Assembly: GCF_026151205.1 (NCBI RefSeq)
Contig: NC_087077.1
Span: forward strand, 15,848,983 to 15,908,982
DNA: 60,000 nucleotides
Source of the DNA: Bolinopsis microptera
Lineage: Eukaryota > Ctenophora > Tentaculata > Lobata > Bolinopsidae
Direction of reading: 5' to 3'
Positions 36,101 to 51,100 of the stretch are shown here, piece by piece; position 1 is the first letter of the stretch; each line of letters starts with the position of its first letter. The notes under the pieces are model-generated. The model did no database searches and was not told the origin of the DNA. It was given only the letters and a program-made list of their open reading frames with translations. The translations under genes and the position numbers were made by a program.

Positions 36101-39100
36101 TGACCATATCAATATAATGTTTCTCAAATTTGATATCTAATTCTCTTGCAACAAACATTTCACTTTTGTACCCGAAAAACACGATGGAATCATAACCATG
36201 GAAGGCAGGAACCCCTAGACTAGAACGGTGGGTGATGTACAGTCTGTAAATGTCCCTGTTGGGAGCAGCGGACATGGCCTCAGCTACACTGTTAGTCGGA
36301 CAAGTGGACCTCATGTCACAAGTCATAAGACTCCAAATAGAAACCGGGTCTTGGTTAGGGTACAGGGCTATCACTTCGTCCGTCACATTTGGTTCGTCTG
36401 ACAAGTTTTTAAACATCGGGTTCAGTTTTGTCCTCAAATCAGCCTTGGAAGTAAACGGTGGATTGAGCTCCCAATCACTCTGCCAGTTTTCTTCTGCTAA
36501 GTTCGAAACTATTATGGGTAACGGAGAGGACGGAGTAAAATCAGCTGAGCTTAAGTTCCTAGGAGACACAGTCACCACAACTGGATCAATTACAACCAGT
36601 CCTACAACCTCCGCTTTCTCACCAAACAGTAAGGGGAATGTAAAGTAACCCGATCCGCTCATAATGTCAAGATATTTCCCTGAAAACCTGTCAGCAGGCA
36701 GTTCTAACAGACACTGTTTACGGAAAGCAGCCGCTTCCTGGGTGCAGTCGAGTTGATCAACGATGGTCCTTTGGTGAACATCTCCATCTACGTGAGTAAA
36801 TCTCATCTCTGGGGCTGGACTCTGTGAAATGACAGCATGATACTTGTTGTTAGCTAGCGGGGAACAAGTTAGAGCCAGCACAGCTGTAGCACCTCCACTC
36901 TCACCGATCAGGGTTACCGAGCCAGGGTCTCCACCGAACGCTGATATGTTATCTTGTATCCAATCCAGTGCTGCGATCATATCTCTGATACCATTGTTAG
37001 CGTAGACACCCTCGTCCTCGTCCCACAACTCCTTCACTGAACTGAAACCAAGGAAACCTAACCTGTAGTTAATGTTAACAGTTACAGCATCAACCTTGTG
37101 AGTCACCTCTGAATCAAAACTGTAACCCGGCGATGTTCCGTGACCAAAAGAAAGTCCTCCTCCATGTATCCATACTAGAACAGGCTTGGAAGCAGTCAAA
37201 TCTCCAGACCGAACGGTCAAAAACAGACAATCTTCCGCTCCTTCGCCAGACGTTGCCTGGACACATTTAATCTCCGTACTGTCTGTTGCTAGAACCTCAT
37301 TTTCAGGGTCCTCTTCAAAGTGCCTTACTGGCGGTCTGAACCTCAACATTCCAATAGGAGGATCAGCATAACGGATATTGTGAAACTCATGTGTGAGGAT
37401 TCCGAGTACTTTCCTGTTACACTGCATCAGCTTTATACCGTATGGAAGTTTCGTTCCTTGCTATGATTCTGTCAAAATATTTGCAATAAGGGTACATTTC
37501 AACAGCATAATGATTTATACAAAAGCTCAAAAAAAAAACAACAACTATAAATAAATTCAAAATATTAAATTCAAAAGGATCTAATTTATAACAGACAGAT
37601 GGATTATGAAAATATCAAGGGAGTTGGACCGAGGATTCTTAAAAAGTACGTGGTGTTCTCGAGAAAATGTTCAAGAACGAACTAACGACCAGATCACGAG
37701 AAATCAAATCTCAGCTAATGACTTCACTTATCATTCATCAACATAATCTCGTCCCTGTTAGTACCTTAACATGGTCCACTCCAGTTCTGATGTTCTGATT
37801 CAATCAGTGGGGTGGTTTCATGACGTTAGAAGCCTGAAGTCTCTTCACGTTTCGAATTTTTAGAAAGTAACTTAATAACAGTTTAGAATTATTTGGGGAT
37901 TCATTAAGAGATTGGAGTGAGTAAAAAATGGCCCCAGAGATAATCTGGTAATTAAGATTTCTGAGCTATAAAGTTTTAGTTCTTATCAGGTTATTCGCAG
38001 ATCCAGACACAGAACCCAACCAGATTTAGAGTTTACTGTAAGATTTATCAGTTATCACAATGATAACGAGGTTGATATTACTGCATTGATATGCTAAGCG
38101 GTAATGCATTCCCCACAATAATTCTCTCCCAAAATAATCGACTTAATTTACAAATGATATAATTCAGCTGATAGTTTTAAGAAAATTTAAAAATTACAGC
38201 CCAAACCTAATTCATGTGAGAACTGAGAAATGTTTCGAATAAAGATCGCAACCTGAAAAGTGAAAAAGACTCACGTCATATCATTAGTAGTTGTTAATTA
38301 ACAACCGATATAATCGAACTCAACACTGAAAAATACTACAAGTAAAATCTAAAAAAGAAGACTCACCCATGGAGGCGATGTAAGGTAGGATACAGGAATA
38401 AAGATAGTAACTATCTGTTACTTTCAGGATAAGAGGGTAGAGCACATAGTTTGAGAGGACGTCCCCCATCAGCTCGGTAAGAAGTGGAGATAGCCAGATA
38501 CTCGGTGGAGTGGTAGCCTGGGAGCAGGGGGCTATGTTAAATACAGGGTGTTTCAAAAGTATTGCGAGGATTTACTTTTTGAATACTCCCAAATGATGAA
38601 GGATATTTTATTTTCATAAAAAGTTTTATGAAATATCTCCGTTTTATTGAATATCTCCGTTACCAGAAAGATAGCAGTATACGAAGCTCAAATTGTATCA
38701 ATCATCATGTACAATTGCAGTAGTTGGTGTCCTACTGCAAAGTCACTAGAAAAACTAGACATTTGCCATAGAAAACACCTTAGATCATTACTGAACATTT
38801 ATTGGCCTCATGGAACAATATCCAATGCAAACTTATACCTAAGATGTAACTCAGTAAAGCTATCAGATCGTGTCCCTAAAGCAAGGTGGAAGCTCCTAGG
38901 TCATATCTTGCGTAGTGCTGATGACTCCCCCGCTGCATTAGCGTTAAAGTTTGCTGTCACAACAAACTGTAAAGGGCGCGTCGGTGCGCATCGTAAGAAT
39001 TTGTTCAAGATTATTGTGAATGATTTGACCCGTAGAGGTTTAAAACTTAACTCTTTGAATGATCTTAATAAGCTTAAGATATTAGCCGATGATAGAGTTG

Positions 39101-42100
39101 CTTGGAGAAACAAATTTTAACTCTAGCTGTCTTGATCTGTACTGATCACCATTTTAGGATGACTTGATTTCTTTTAGGGGTTTTGAATATTTTAATGGTG
39201 TAAACAGTTTCTTAATAAATAAAAAGTTTTGGGTAATCGGTCGTCTGTCACTGATTACCCAAAATCGTGTCGTGACAGTGATATATGCGTTTAGATTGGT
39301 CAAAAATCACCATATCTATCTTTTGTCACAAATAATTAGTGTCCGTATCAAAACAAAATGTATAGTGTATACAATAAATGTAAATTTTTATATAATTATA
39401 GCTAAATTTATTGTTTGAATATGTTATGTTGTTGGGGTTTTATACTTTTATTGCGTTGATCGAGATCAGAAAAAGACGAATTGCAAGTTTCTTAAAACTA
39501 AAGATCTCAAAGTTCAAACAATTCACGATGGCTTCAGGATTCAGACTGTGTTAAGTTTTAACAATTGTAACCAAAAGCAGACCAGTGAACAATACACTCA
39601 TCCTGCTCCATCCTATAAGCTGATGTATATCCAACAGAGTACACATAAAACACTGTTTTGCTAAGATGCCACACAGTGACCGCGGGACACACCACCAGCT
39701 GCATTCCTGCAGTAACTGTAGTTACTGTGATAACTGGAGCGGACACGAAATTGCAGTTCTCAATTTCTATCATCATGAACACATATCCTGGGTTTGAACT
39801 GGAGTCCATCCATCTGAGGATCCCGCCGCTGTTCCGTCTCCCGATCCCAACACAGGTTAGAGAGCAAGGAGCTGGACCAGTACCACCATCGTGAGTATCC
39901 AGTATTTTCAGTTCGGTTTGCAGGGATGGTACTAAAACCACAGTGATCATCAGCAGAGTTATCATGTTGGAAGAGATCTTACAAGGACTTCACTAAACTT
40001 CAAAGTACGATCTAACTGATTGGTGAAGTGATGAATCTTAGAGTTTCCAAACTGTTTAACCAGATGGCCAATAGAGAACGAGATCACAAAGAAGCTTTGC
40101 AGGTCCCTAAGACACGCCCAAACAGGACCATCATCAGCAATCAGCATTTTGAAGTTACTCTTTTGTTTTTAATTGACAGACTAATTATTCTTACAGCAGC
40201 TGCGCAGAACAATCCATCAAAATGCTTATAGATAATAACAAAGTGTTGTTTTTATTTGTACGTGTGCTTCCTCAATTTGACCATCTGTTGATTATTATAT
40301 GTTCCTCAGTATCACTTAACGACTAATCAAGTTTTCCGAAAGGGACCAAGATGATATTTAAAATGAGTAAAAGAAATATATTTCATGCCAAGATTGTCTC
40401 TGTTAGTGTTATACCACCATGGTCTTCAGGAAAGATAAGAAGTGCTAAGTTGCTTAATCTCATTCCTGGAATCTATACTACAGCCTATTATAGCGATGTA
40501 TTATATAATATATTACAGCGATGTATCATAGCGATGGTAATACGGCGATAACAGACCCCATTGATTGAGCCTTGGTATTTATACCCTTTATTTATCCTAT
40601 ATTAGAACACGCTGAGTTATTGATAAATTGGGTTAAATAATACAAATAGCAATTTGCTGCTAAGTGGAAAAGAGCGCGACATGCAATCATATCACGGTAG
40701 TGTAATTAACAAAAACAATATTGTTTACAGTTAGCTGATTAGCGTTTAATTGCTATCTTGAGTACCATTGTTAATTGTTAACAACGTGTTTTCTTATGAG
40801 AATAACAGAACTGCTTTCACACTTGATTTCTTTCATTGTTAATAGTTTCAGGCCGTGGTTGGACCCTTTGGAAATTTGGCTGGAGATATTTTCTTAATAC
40901 TTGCGCCGGATCAAACTTATAATTAAAATTATATTTTTGATGTTCATCTCAATCTAAGAATTAAAATTGGGCTTTCTGTCTATAATGTCCCTTTTATAAC
41001 CTTTACTCAATCATGTTACTAGGTTACACCAAAACAAGATGGGAGATCTTCAGAAAATGGCTGGCGAATGGGAATATGCGAGCCAAACCAACTTTGCTGA
41101 GTTGCTACAGAAATTTGGGATAGGTTTTTTGAAGAGAAAAGTTGCCCTTGCAGCACAAATAAAAGTTTGCCAAACGATATCATTTGAAGGCAACAACATG
41201 AAGGTGTCTGTTGACAGTCCAGTAAAAAGTACCGAGAAAATAATTCCCTTGGACGGAAGCGAGTTTTCAGAGGAAATGTTCGAGAAGACGGTTGTTGCTT
41301 CTGCCACCGCAAATGAGGACGGCTCCATTACAGTCAAAGGCAAGGTTTGTGACCAGGAAATGGTAACAGTTAGGAAAATAGACAAGGCGGGCCAGATGTT
41401 GCTTATCACTTCTATTGGAGGGGTGAGGTGTGTTCGTGTCTTTTCCAGGAAATAATTTACTATTGTTAGAGTGATTGTTAATAATGTGTCACGGGACTTT
41501 GTGAGGAATCGAAATTCGAAATAAAATGTATTCTTACAGTTACATTTATTAGAGAAATTTTACCTCGGGTAATTTACTATATTTAATATTTCATCATGTA
41601 TAATATGTTAAAATCTTAGTTTTTTTGGTTTAAAGAAATCAGGGTTTTACTGTTCCAAACAGCGGCATCAACGTGCATTTGATTATAGTTCGATCTAAAG
41701 TTCCAAGTTTGACTGCAATGGCAGTGTTTCATACTATTTGAGATCCTACTATTAACAAAAGATACACTAGCGCGAGCGGCTGGCTAAATGAGCGGCCTAG
41801 TAGTCTCATTCTCATTCGTTCGTAGGCCTACCTGAACTACAATGTAGGAGCCGGGTGTAGCTGCTACATCAAGATTCAGGCTCCTGGCATGTAAGAACTG
41901 ATAACTTGTATGATAGATCAGTTTCAGGCTGTTTTGGGCGAAATCAGAAATTAAGAAAATGTCTCCATTTTGAGGTATCATTATTATATAATCGTGAGCT
42001 TCGAATATTTATGATACAAGTCACTTTAGTCACAAGGGTGAAGTGTCAAGAAATTATCTGATATCGATGGCGCGGCCGGCGCCACTGGACATCCGGAGAC

Positions 42101-45100
42101 GCGCGCAGCACCACAAGAATGTCTTTGCGCGTTCCATACAGTCTACTGTATGTTTTGAGTACAATAGCTTGAGCCCGTGACCAATGTAATCTGCTAGCAC
42201 AATGAGGCCAGATTCCAGAAACCCAAATAGTATCATGTCAACAGACACGTGGGTGATCAGACAAATGGTACACAGAGTACACAGAGTACATGATTACAGC
42301 AACAAAAGTACATTCGCCATAAGTGCTGTGAGTAAGTTGAGACCTTTTTGCGCAGGTCTAGGATACATTATAGAGGAAACTAGGATACGTCACGGTTATT
42401 GAAAGAATGAGCATGTATATCGACTAATTGTACTGCACATTTAATAGTGTAACCAGTGGACAGAACATCACGTTTATGCCTACTTCAATCTCTAGAAAGT
42501 AGAAGTCAAGTAGTGTCGAGTTTCAGGGGTGAGACAGATTATCAAATTGGGTGATGTAGAAAGCACAGTCTCTACCAACACTGTATATAAGGTCTTATTA
42601 CTTAATATATTATGTGTGGTACATTAATTTATTTATTGTGTATTACTTTAAACATCAGCTATAATTTATTTATTTATTACCACCCAATTTAATTCCTGGA
42701 TTTGACAGTTGACATTACAGCTTGACTTGCATAATCTCTTATCGCTTTGGATATCTATTTGCGACACAGAGCCATTGATTTGGTATATCATGTTCTGAAT
42801 GTATTAATAGCCGCAAATCAGCCGACGATATGTTAAAATCAAAGAAAAAGCTAATTATTTGTAATACTTGTAAATATTCATTCTCTCTGGATCAATGAGA
42901 TAAGTCATAAGTATCTGCTATGCATGATGAAGCAAGTCGTTTAAACAAATGTGCTGTTTAATCAAACTGATATACGGTTAAAGTTCAGCTGAGAGATGAG
43001 TACACTGAACTGTGTCTGTGGTTCATATGTAAATTTAGGTTTCATTTTTGAAAGGTTTAAGGACTAAGGTGGTTACGAAACACTCTGTCACAAGATTATA
43101 AAGTGATAACAAGTCTTCTTTAGTTGCAGTTGCCACATTATCCTATACTATACATACATGATCCGATGTACAGTGACTTCGTTAAAAAGGGGCACTCTTA
43201 AATAGTGACTATCTTCGAGCATTTTCTACAATGCTATGCTATCGCTACCGCGCTGTTGTAATATGGTATTTAGAGATATCTTTTAGGATATCTTAGTTTT
43301 AGTATAACGTTTACGGGACGTAGAATTTAGTATGTGTTTCCGGGTATATATTAACCAATGTTTTTATATGTTCGTATTTGGGAGTTACACATTTTGAGTG
43401 TAAGTCGGTTGGCTGGCAGAACTACTGTCAGACTAACTGTCTGTAACGAGCCGTCCGCTCACTTTGCACCTGACTAACAGCCAGACCTGTGGTTGGTCCT
43501 CGCGGACACAGGGTGACTGCTAGTGGAGTGCTCATTGGCGAGACGGCGTGTCACGTGGTACAAGCAGATGCGTTGTGCCGTCACGCAGTGTGGCGTGACG
43601 AAGTTTTGAGAGTATACCCGGAGAGCCGGATGTGGAGAGCTCACTTCTTAGTTGCCCCTTAATCATTTTAAGGGATTCAAATTGACGGTAGCCAGTCTTA
43701 CTGAGCACTACCATTTGTGATTAGTCACGTCAATTGATTGGAGCGAACACTTGGAAGTTTTTATCTGTTGACGTTCACTTTGTATTACTTTTCCTTTATA
43801 TTTAATTAGATCCTTTTTAGTTACTCGTTTCATTTCTACTATTCGGTACGCCCTGCCGTTCGTGCTACGTGACTAGAGCTTGACTAGCATACACTAAATA
43901 CCAAGAGAACTCCGTTTTCTATATCTGGAGGCCACGGTGGGCCCTCCGAGGGAGGAGCGTAGATATAACACTAGGAGACCTGAGGAGCGGAGACAACCCG
44001 ACCGTTTGGGGTACGAGAAAGTTAGTGTGGTCAAGGATCTCTTGAGGTATTTGAGCCAGTAGAAGACGGGAAGAAGCCCTGACAGGGAGTACACTTACTT
44101 TGGAATCTAGTCTCAGTACAGTAATATCTTACGCACTTAGCTAGAACTTTCCATTTAGTACTTAGCAGTGATTTAGTACCTTACTTAGGTATAACACGTG
44201 TATCTTTCAGAACAGTACTGATAGGGATATTAGGATCTTTACTCGCAACACGACTCGCTCAGGGCTGCTTTAGTGGCGGAAACGTAGAAACTTTCGAATT
44301 TATTTTGACTTCTTTGTTTGCTTGTCAAGGACGTTTTAGAGATTCCGATACATCTCTATCTAATGATGAAGACTCAACACCAAAGACTCTACAACTTGGT
44401 GCAAGAGGGAAGTATTTGAAGGTTTTGGAAAGTTTTAAATTTGTGGAAGTCAATTTCAGTTTTAACTTTAGGATTTTGAGGACTTAAATTTAATGCACAG
44501 GGTTAGGGCCGTGTATTTTATTTTGAGACTTGACTTATTTTTAAGTTTTGGACTTTTGATGCGTGGGAGCATTAAAATTTAAATTTTGAATAGGGCGATT
44601 ATTTTATTGTTTTAAAATATTCGAAAAAAAATTTTTGGGTAGAGATGTTGTAATATGGTATTTAGAGATATCTTTTAGGATATCTTAGTTTTAGTATAAC
44701 GTTTACGGGACGTAGAATTTAGTATGTGTTTCCGGGTATATATTAACCCCCGTTTTTATATGTTCGTATTTGGGAGTTACACATTTTGAGTGTAAGTCGG
44801 TTGGCTGGCAGAACTACTGTCAGACTAACTGTCTGTAACGAGCCGTCCGCTCACTTTGCACCTGACTAACAGCCAGACCTGTGGTTGGTCCTCGCGGACA
44901 CAGGGTGACTGCTAGTGGAGTGCTCATTGGCGAGACGGCGTGTCACGTGGTACAAGCAGATGCGTTGTGCCGTCACGCAGTGTGGCGTGACGAAGTTTTG
45001 AGAGTATACCCGGAGAGCCGGATGTGGAGAGCTCACTTCTTAGTTGCCCCTTAATCATTTTAAGGGATTCAAATTGACGGTAGCCAGTCTTACTGAGCAC

Positions 45101-48100
45101 TACCATTTGTGATTAGTCACGTCAATTGATTGGAGCGAACACTTGGAAGTTTTTATCTGTTGACGTTTACTTTGTATTACTTTTCCTTTATATTTAATTA
45201 GATCCTTTTTAGTTACTCGTTTCATTTCTACTATTCGGTACGCCCTGCCGTTCGTGCTACGTGACTAGAGCTTGACTAGCATACACTAAATACCAAGAGA
45301 ACTCCGTTTTCTATAGCGCAATTTCACTGTCATTTACAAAACAAAAATATCACCGCGCATTCTTCAGACCCTGTGTCGCTGTTCTAAATTTATGTCAAGA
45401 GATAAGAGTTATTTAGAAATTCTTAATAGTAGTACTATTCAAATTTGCTAATAGCGTAATCATATTTTATACATTTTTCATATTTTATACATTGTGTGCA
45501 TATATTTATATTTGATTGTAATTAAAGATTTTAAGGCGTTAGTGCCGAGTAATGCCTCTGGGCAGTGCTCCTCAATCAATCAATCATAGTAAGAAATTAA
45601 GTGTAACCCATACAAAGTAATATATATTGAGGTAAATCAGAAGTCACATCCAGGATTATACAATATACATGTATGTTCAACGTTTCAGGTATAACATGTC
45701 AAAACGGTTCACTCGCAACCATAGGAACAACAACACAAAAACTACCAAAACAACAACTAACCTGTAAAATAACTACAGCAGCACTCTTCAAGAACTTCTT
45801 CTCCTCGTTGCCATGACAACAACTCCCCTCCAGACAACACGGCTCCACCTCATTCTGATCAATGTACTCCTTAAACTTGAACTGCTGGTCAGAGAGAAGA
45901 CTACCAGTCTCCCGGATTGTCTTGAAGTGGGAGTTTAGTTTTATCATGAAATCTTGGGAGAGGAGCGTTGTAAAGTCCACCTGGGAGGAAACAGTTGGTG
46001 TGAGAGCTTTTCGTTTAGAAGTGAAACAAATTCAGCAAATACCTGGTTATGTACTGGAGAATGCAAAGAGTTAAAAGTAATCGGATATCAATAAACGTAA
46101 CGTCTATACCATTATTATAATGGCTTACATCTAAAATTGTTATAGATGAGTGATCTGTGATAAGTAGGTAACCAATATATACATATATTGGCGACGAAAT
46201 ATAAAAACAGTTCAGAGTTAAGGATCTGACGTCTGTTTTGGGAAGTAGAGAATACTATTTGCTCTGAATGTTCTACAGCTAGTTATTAAAGTTTGTGATG
46301 TTTCCAGGATCATGACAGCTTCTGTGTTCATTTCCACGGAAAAGTTGGACTATTCTCCTCGTGATTTAAAGGGTTTTTATCTTCTTTCTTCTATTTGTAG
46401 GGTACTTCAGGTTTGTTTATATAATCTATCTTCATTTTCAGAGAGAGATATCGTATAGTGCATAACCGTACCGGATGTAGAATGTAAAATACAAAATAAT
46501 ATGGTTACCATGTAGTTGTGGTAACATACATAGCTCGCAAATCTATGCCTTAGATACCGGCCACATTTTATGGATGGTAACAGTGGAAACCAGATTATAC
46601 TAGTGTTCATCTTAAAAAGTTCGGATGATGCTATTTGTTGATGAATCTATTTCTCGTTGTAAATTTCAAGGGTTCATTCGAAGCATGCCAAGATAATTCT
46701 AGGTTCTGAGGTTTGAACCTGCAATTATCTTAGAGTCTTGGCTTAACGTTATTGTAACAGTGATTTTATTGTAAATATGTTGACTTTATTATGGCAAAGA
46801 GAAATCTTGATAAAATAAGACTGCGAGTAAAAAACTGTATTGTCTCGATAATAAAGTAATGCCCAACAAATATCCAAATAAATCACCTTCATGTTGAACA
46901 GTAAATGCCATACTTCACGGAGCAAAGAGTTAACCACCATATAAGGCTGGAATTTATCAAATATTAGTACCCAAAAGCGAAATTGCAATAGCTATGTGTC
47001 AACGCTTTGTACTTTAACTCCTTGGACAGGAATCTTTAAAGCCTTTGGAAAATTGAACATTACAGAAACAAATAGCATTCTGAGGGTTTAAATTTATGTT
47101 CATAGTAACTGACCAAAAAACAGCCAAATAACTGGTCACGATGGAATCGTGGTCATCACAAGAAGTCTTACGTTAACATGTTTACAAACCCATGCCAATA
47201 AGGTTGTCACAACATTTCTTGCCCTACATTCCTACCCCGGCCCTACCTAGGTTGAGCGTTATAAAGTGTGCACTTTGCAACCTTTTCATTATTCTTCGCG
47301 TTATTTCTCTAAATCTTACTTGAGCTAATAACACCAATTACTTTACTTAGTATTTTCAGAATTATTTCTATAGTTCCATCACTGAGAGATTCTGAAATTT
47401 TATGATTTTTTTTAAAGAAGTCCCATTTTAATATAATATATATCTGTTGCCATTTTACTTACACCGCCATCTCGAATTTGTTTTCCGATAGCGCCAAACA
47501 ATATTTCTTTCAGTACCAAATTTATGATATTTGAAGAAACAATTTTTTAAATGTGTTCAATTTAATTTTTTCTTCAGTTATCATAAATTTGGTACTAAAT
47601 GTTTTGTCCCATCAAGCTGATCACGAATCACGATCATGTACAAATTATTTCAAAATAACAGATGCTTTCGAAGTTGTATGCATTTTAATCCTGAAATCGG
47701 TAATTTTGTGGATTTTTATACACGAATATTTCAAAAAGTTGAGGCCGGATTTCACACCTTAAAAACTCAGAATTCCGAGAAATCCATCTGTAAAATCAGC
47801 CATCTTAGGGGGGCGCCAAATCGTCGTTTGACTGTGGGATAATTTTGAAAAACCTAACTAAAGTACTAGCAAAACTCCAAGTCCAACTTTTTTGGTGCAT
47901 GTCCCCTTAACCTCGTAAATCCTCCCATTCCTATGGTATCACGTGATTAATGATTTTATCTTTGTCAAGATTATTCTATTCTACATTTTATATGCTCATT
48001 TTTATCTTCATTACGAATATTCAATTTTCTAGATTTATTGGCAACATTTAAATATCTTCATCGAGAGTATACTTAATTTTATCTGAAAAATTCTATTTTC

Positions 48101-51100
48101 GTCAAAAATACTCTATATTCTTCATTTTATCTGCAACAAGTAATATCAACCGTCGTCGCCTCTAAAATTAAACTTCAACTTTTTGAAATTCCTCACAACA
48201 GCTGAAACTACTAATAAAAAACTTTGACAATGCAGGACTACTAATAACTTATTATGATATTTAAGCACTCGATGTTTAGGTATCTCACAAGTAACCATTT
48301 TACCATATTATCAATGTTAGCTGAGACTAGTCTAAAGATGAAGCCAGTTCTCCTTGGAATACTATCCCTACTCCAGTTTGTCTCTACTACCGAGGACTCA
48401 ACCGCCGACCAACGCCGATTTAACGCCCTGAAGTTTGGTTACAGTGTTCCGGACTATATCATCTACAAGCCGAGCATGGGACCTCTGCAGAATGCTTTCT
48501 CAGTTTGCTCGTGGGTTAGAGGTATTAGATCTAGTAGTAACCCGAGTTGGCTATCCTACGCAGTGAGCAGTGGCAGTTCCGATGAGATCCTGATATCAAG
48601 TAATGGAAATTATAACATTATATTCGGCAGCGGTTGGAGTTTGAAAAGAAAGATTAGCTCAGTCCCATTAGGGACTTGGTACCATTACTGTGGAACCTGG
48701 AGCATATCATCCCGAACACATAGAGTGTACCTCAATGGACAGCTTATTGGAAGCAGATCAACACCCTCAGGACGTAAACTCGGTACTAACGGTTATCTTG
48801 TAATCGGAAACGATCAGGACAGTTATGGTGGAACGTTGACCCAGGACGCAATATTTGGAGGGGAGCTTTATAAGCTCAACTTATTCTCCAAGGAACTGAG
48901 TAGCGCTGAAGTCCAAGAGATGGCAAAAGACAAGTGCACTGAAATAGAGGAGACGTATGGGGTGGTTAGAAGTATAAAGTGGGAACAAATACTGCTGAAG
49001 GCTAGGAACGGCGACGTTACTGAGATCGAAAGTGGGTGTGTAGAATCAATCCGAGCCAAAGAGGAAAAAGCATGTAAATCTGATCTGGAGGACAAAGAAC
49101 GGCAGATGAACACAACCCTAGCAGAGCTTGAGGAGACTAAATCTGATCTGGAGGACAAAGAACAGCAGATGAACACAACCCTAGCAGAACTTGAGAAAAA
49201 AAAACAGCAGATGAACACAACCTTAGCAGAGCTTGAGCAGATAAAATCTGATCTGAAGAGTAAAGAACAGCAGCTAAACAGGACGGAGGCACAAAAACAG
49301 GTAACCCTACAAGAACTAGACGCCACAACTCAGGATCTGAACAGTACCTCTGCAGCTCTAAACCAAACTCTGACAGAACTTCAACAAGTTAAAGAGTTAC
49401 TGGAAAACACTACCGGCCATACTAACACGACTGTGACCAGTCATTGGGATCTGCTCTATTCCGAGGAGTACTTCGGAGGGATCTTTACTGCAGAAAAACT
49501 TGAAGTTCTTCGCAAAAGCGTGGCTAAGCTAGGTAATTTTATTGTGTGTTTTTGTTACGCTCAATGTATATTTAACGTATATTTATTGGTCTATGAATTG
49601 TAGTTAATAAGATTACAATCTAGTTGTACTCATCAAGTTGTTTGTGTTAAATGTGTTGAATTAAATGTAAATATGTGAATTTTGCGTCATAATATACAAC
49701 TGCATTTTATCGAATTTGCCATCGGGATTCACACTATCAACAAAACCAACATTTCAGAGTACTTTCAGGGCATCAGAATAACAGACAGACTCATCAAGTT
49801 TTTCAAGATGTTCCATGACGGTGAAGAAGATCAGTGCTCGGATGAAAAACTTTAAACAGGTGTGTGATATGAATAGTTTACTAAAGTATTGATGCTTTCA
49901 TGGTTTATGAATATTCATTTTAACGTGACGTATCGAAAACAATATTAATTTTAAGTTAAGAAGGTATCCCACCAAGTATTGTCCTTACTAAACTACAAAC
50001 GTGTACTTCTAGTTAATAATGTATCCAAAGTAAAGATCAAACTATCATCCTTCAGATCGAAAGACAGAAGAGCGGACGATTGGATAAACTGGAGGTGCTC
50101 AAACTTATTGGAAATTGAAGTAGCCTGTAGCTGGCTGCTGGATATATAATGTATAATAATGGACATATAATAGTATGTATATTCTATTGTATTGTTATAT
50201 TGTTTTTTAATAACTTATTTTTGCGAAGCTGTGTTTTTAAATGATAGATAATCAATTACAATTCAGCCATTTCGGTTGTAACATGTCTCAATCTTAAACT
50301 ATCATCCCCTTTGATTTTACAAACAGCTTTCCTGGTTTGTAAATTTGCTTTATGGTTATTAAATCAGTTTATTTACGGTTACTGTTAGTTGTGTACAAGT
50401 TTAACAATGGTGCAAAAGAGATAGATTCGATTTTACTGTCCAACATATTGTGTATTAATTGTTAAAGCTGACGTTATGATGTACCAAATTGCGTTTAAAA
50501 GCATTAACATTGCAATTAACGCTTAATTAAACTGGATCTGTCACATATCACGATAAGTTGAAACTGTACTGTGCCCCCGCCCCCCTCCCCCCTTCTAACC
50601 CATAACTTTGAACAAATATGCAAGTCAAAATTTCTAAGGTTTCAAATTAAAATATTAAAATATCGCAGATATGATAATATGTTTTTATGTTTGCACCTTT
50701 TAAAAAACCTCTCTAGTCACTTTTTAAAGGCTACTTTTATGAAATGTATCAGTAACCCCCCCCCCCCACTGTTTGGAGGACACAATGCCCCCAATCATCT
50801 ACCCAAACCCACTGTATCCTTGTATGTAAGAATGCATTCATTTAAACTCTTATATACCATATTGGAGACCTTGCACATTGTGGAATTTTGCAACCTTTTC
50901 CCACTTTTGGTCCATGCTTTACAACCTATCCTATCTAACCTCAGAGAATAGTGTACAGTTTAAAAAGGTGATTCTTTATTTGAGGTGGATGAGAAAATGG
51001 TTCTACCGAACTAGTAACCATAGTAACCATAGTAACCATAGTCTCCATAGTAACCATAGTAACCATAGTAACCAGACAAATGGTAAACTCACCTCGTTGA

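Noticed and set aside
36250-36648. 132-codon plus-strand ORF
   Set aside because: Antisense shadow of the carboxylesterase exon.
46684-46742. tRNA-like hairpin containing GGTTTGAACC
   Set aside because: Single long stem rather than a cloverleaf; no A/B box spacing.
48868-49326. 152-codon minus ORF rich in Ser/Cys
   Set aside because: Antisense of the pentraxin-like coiled coil.
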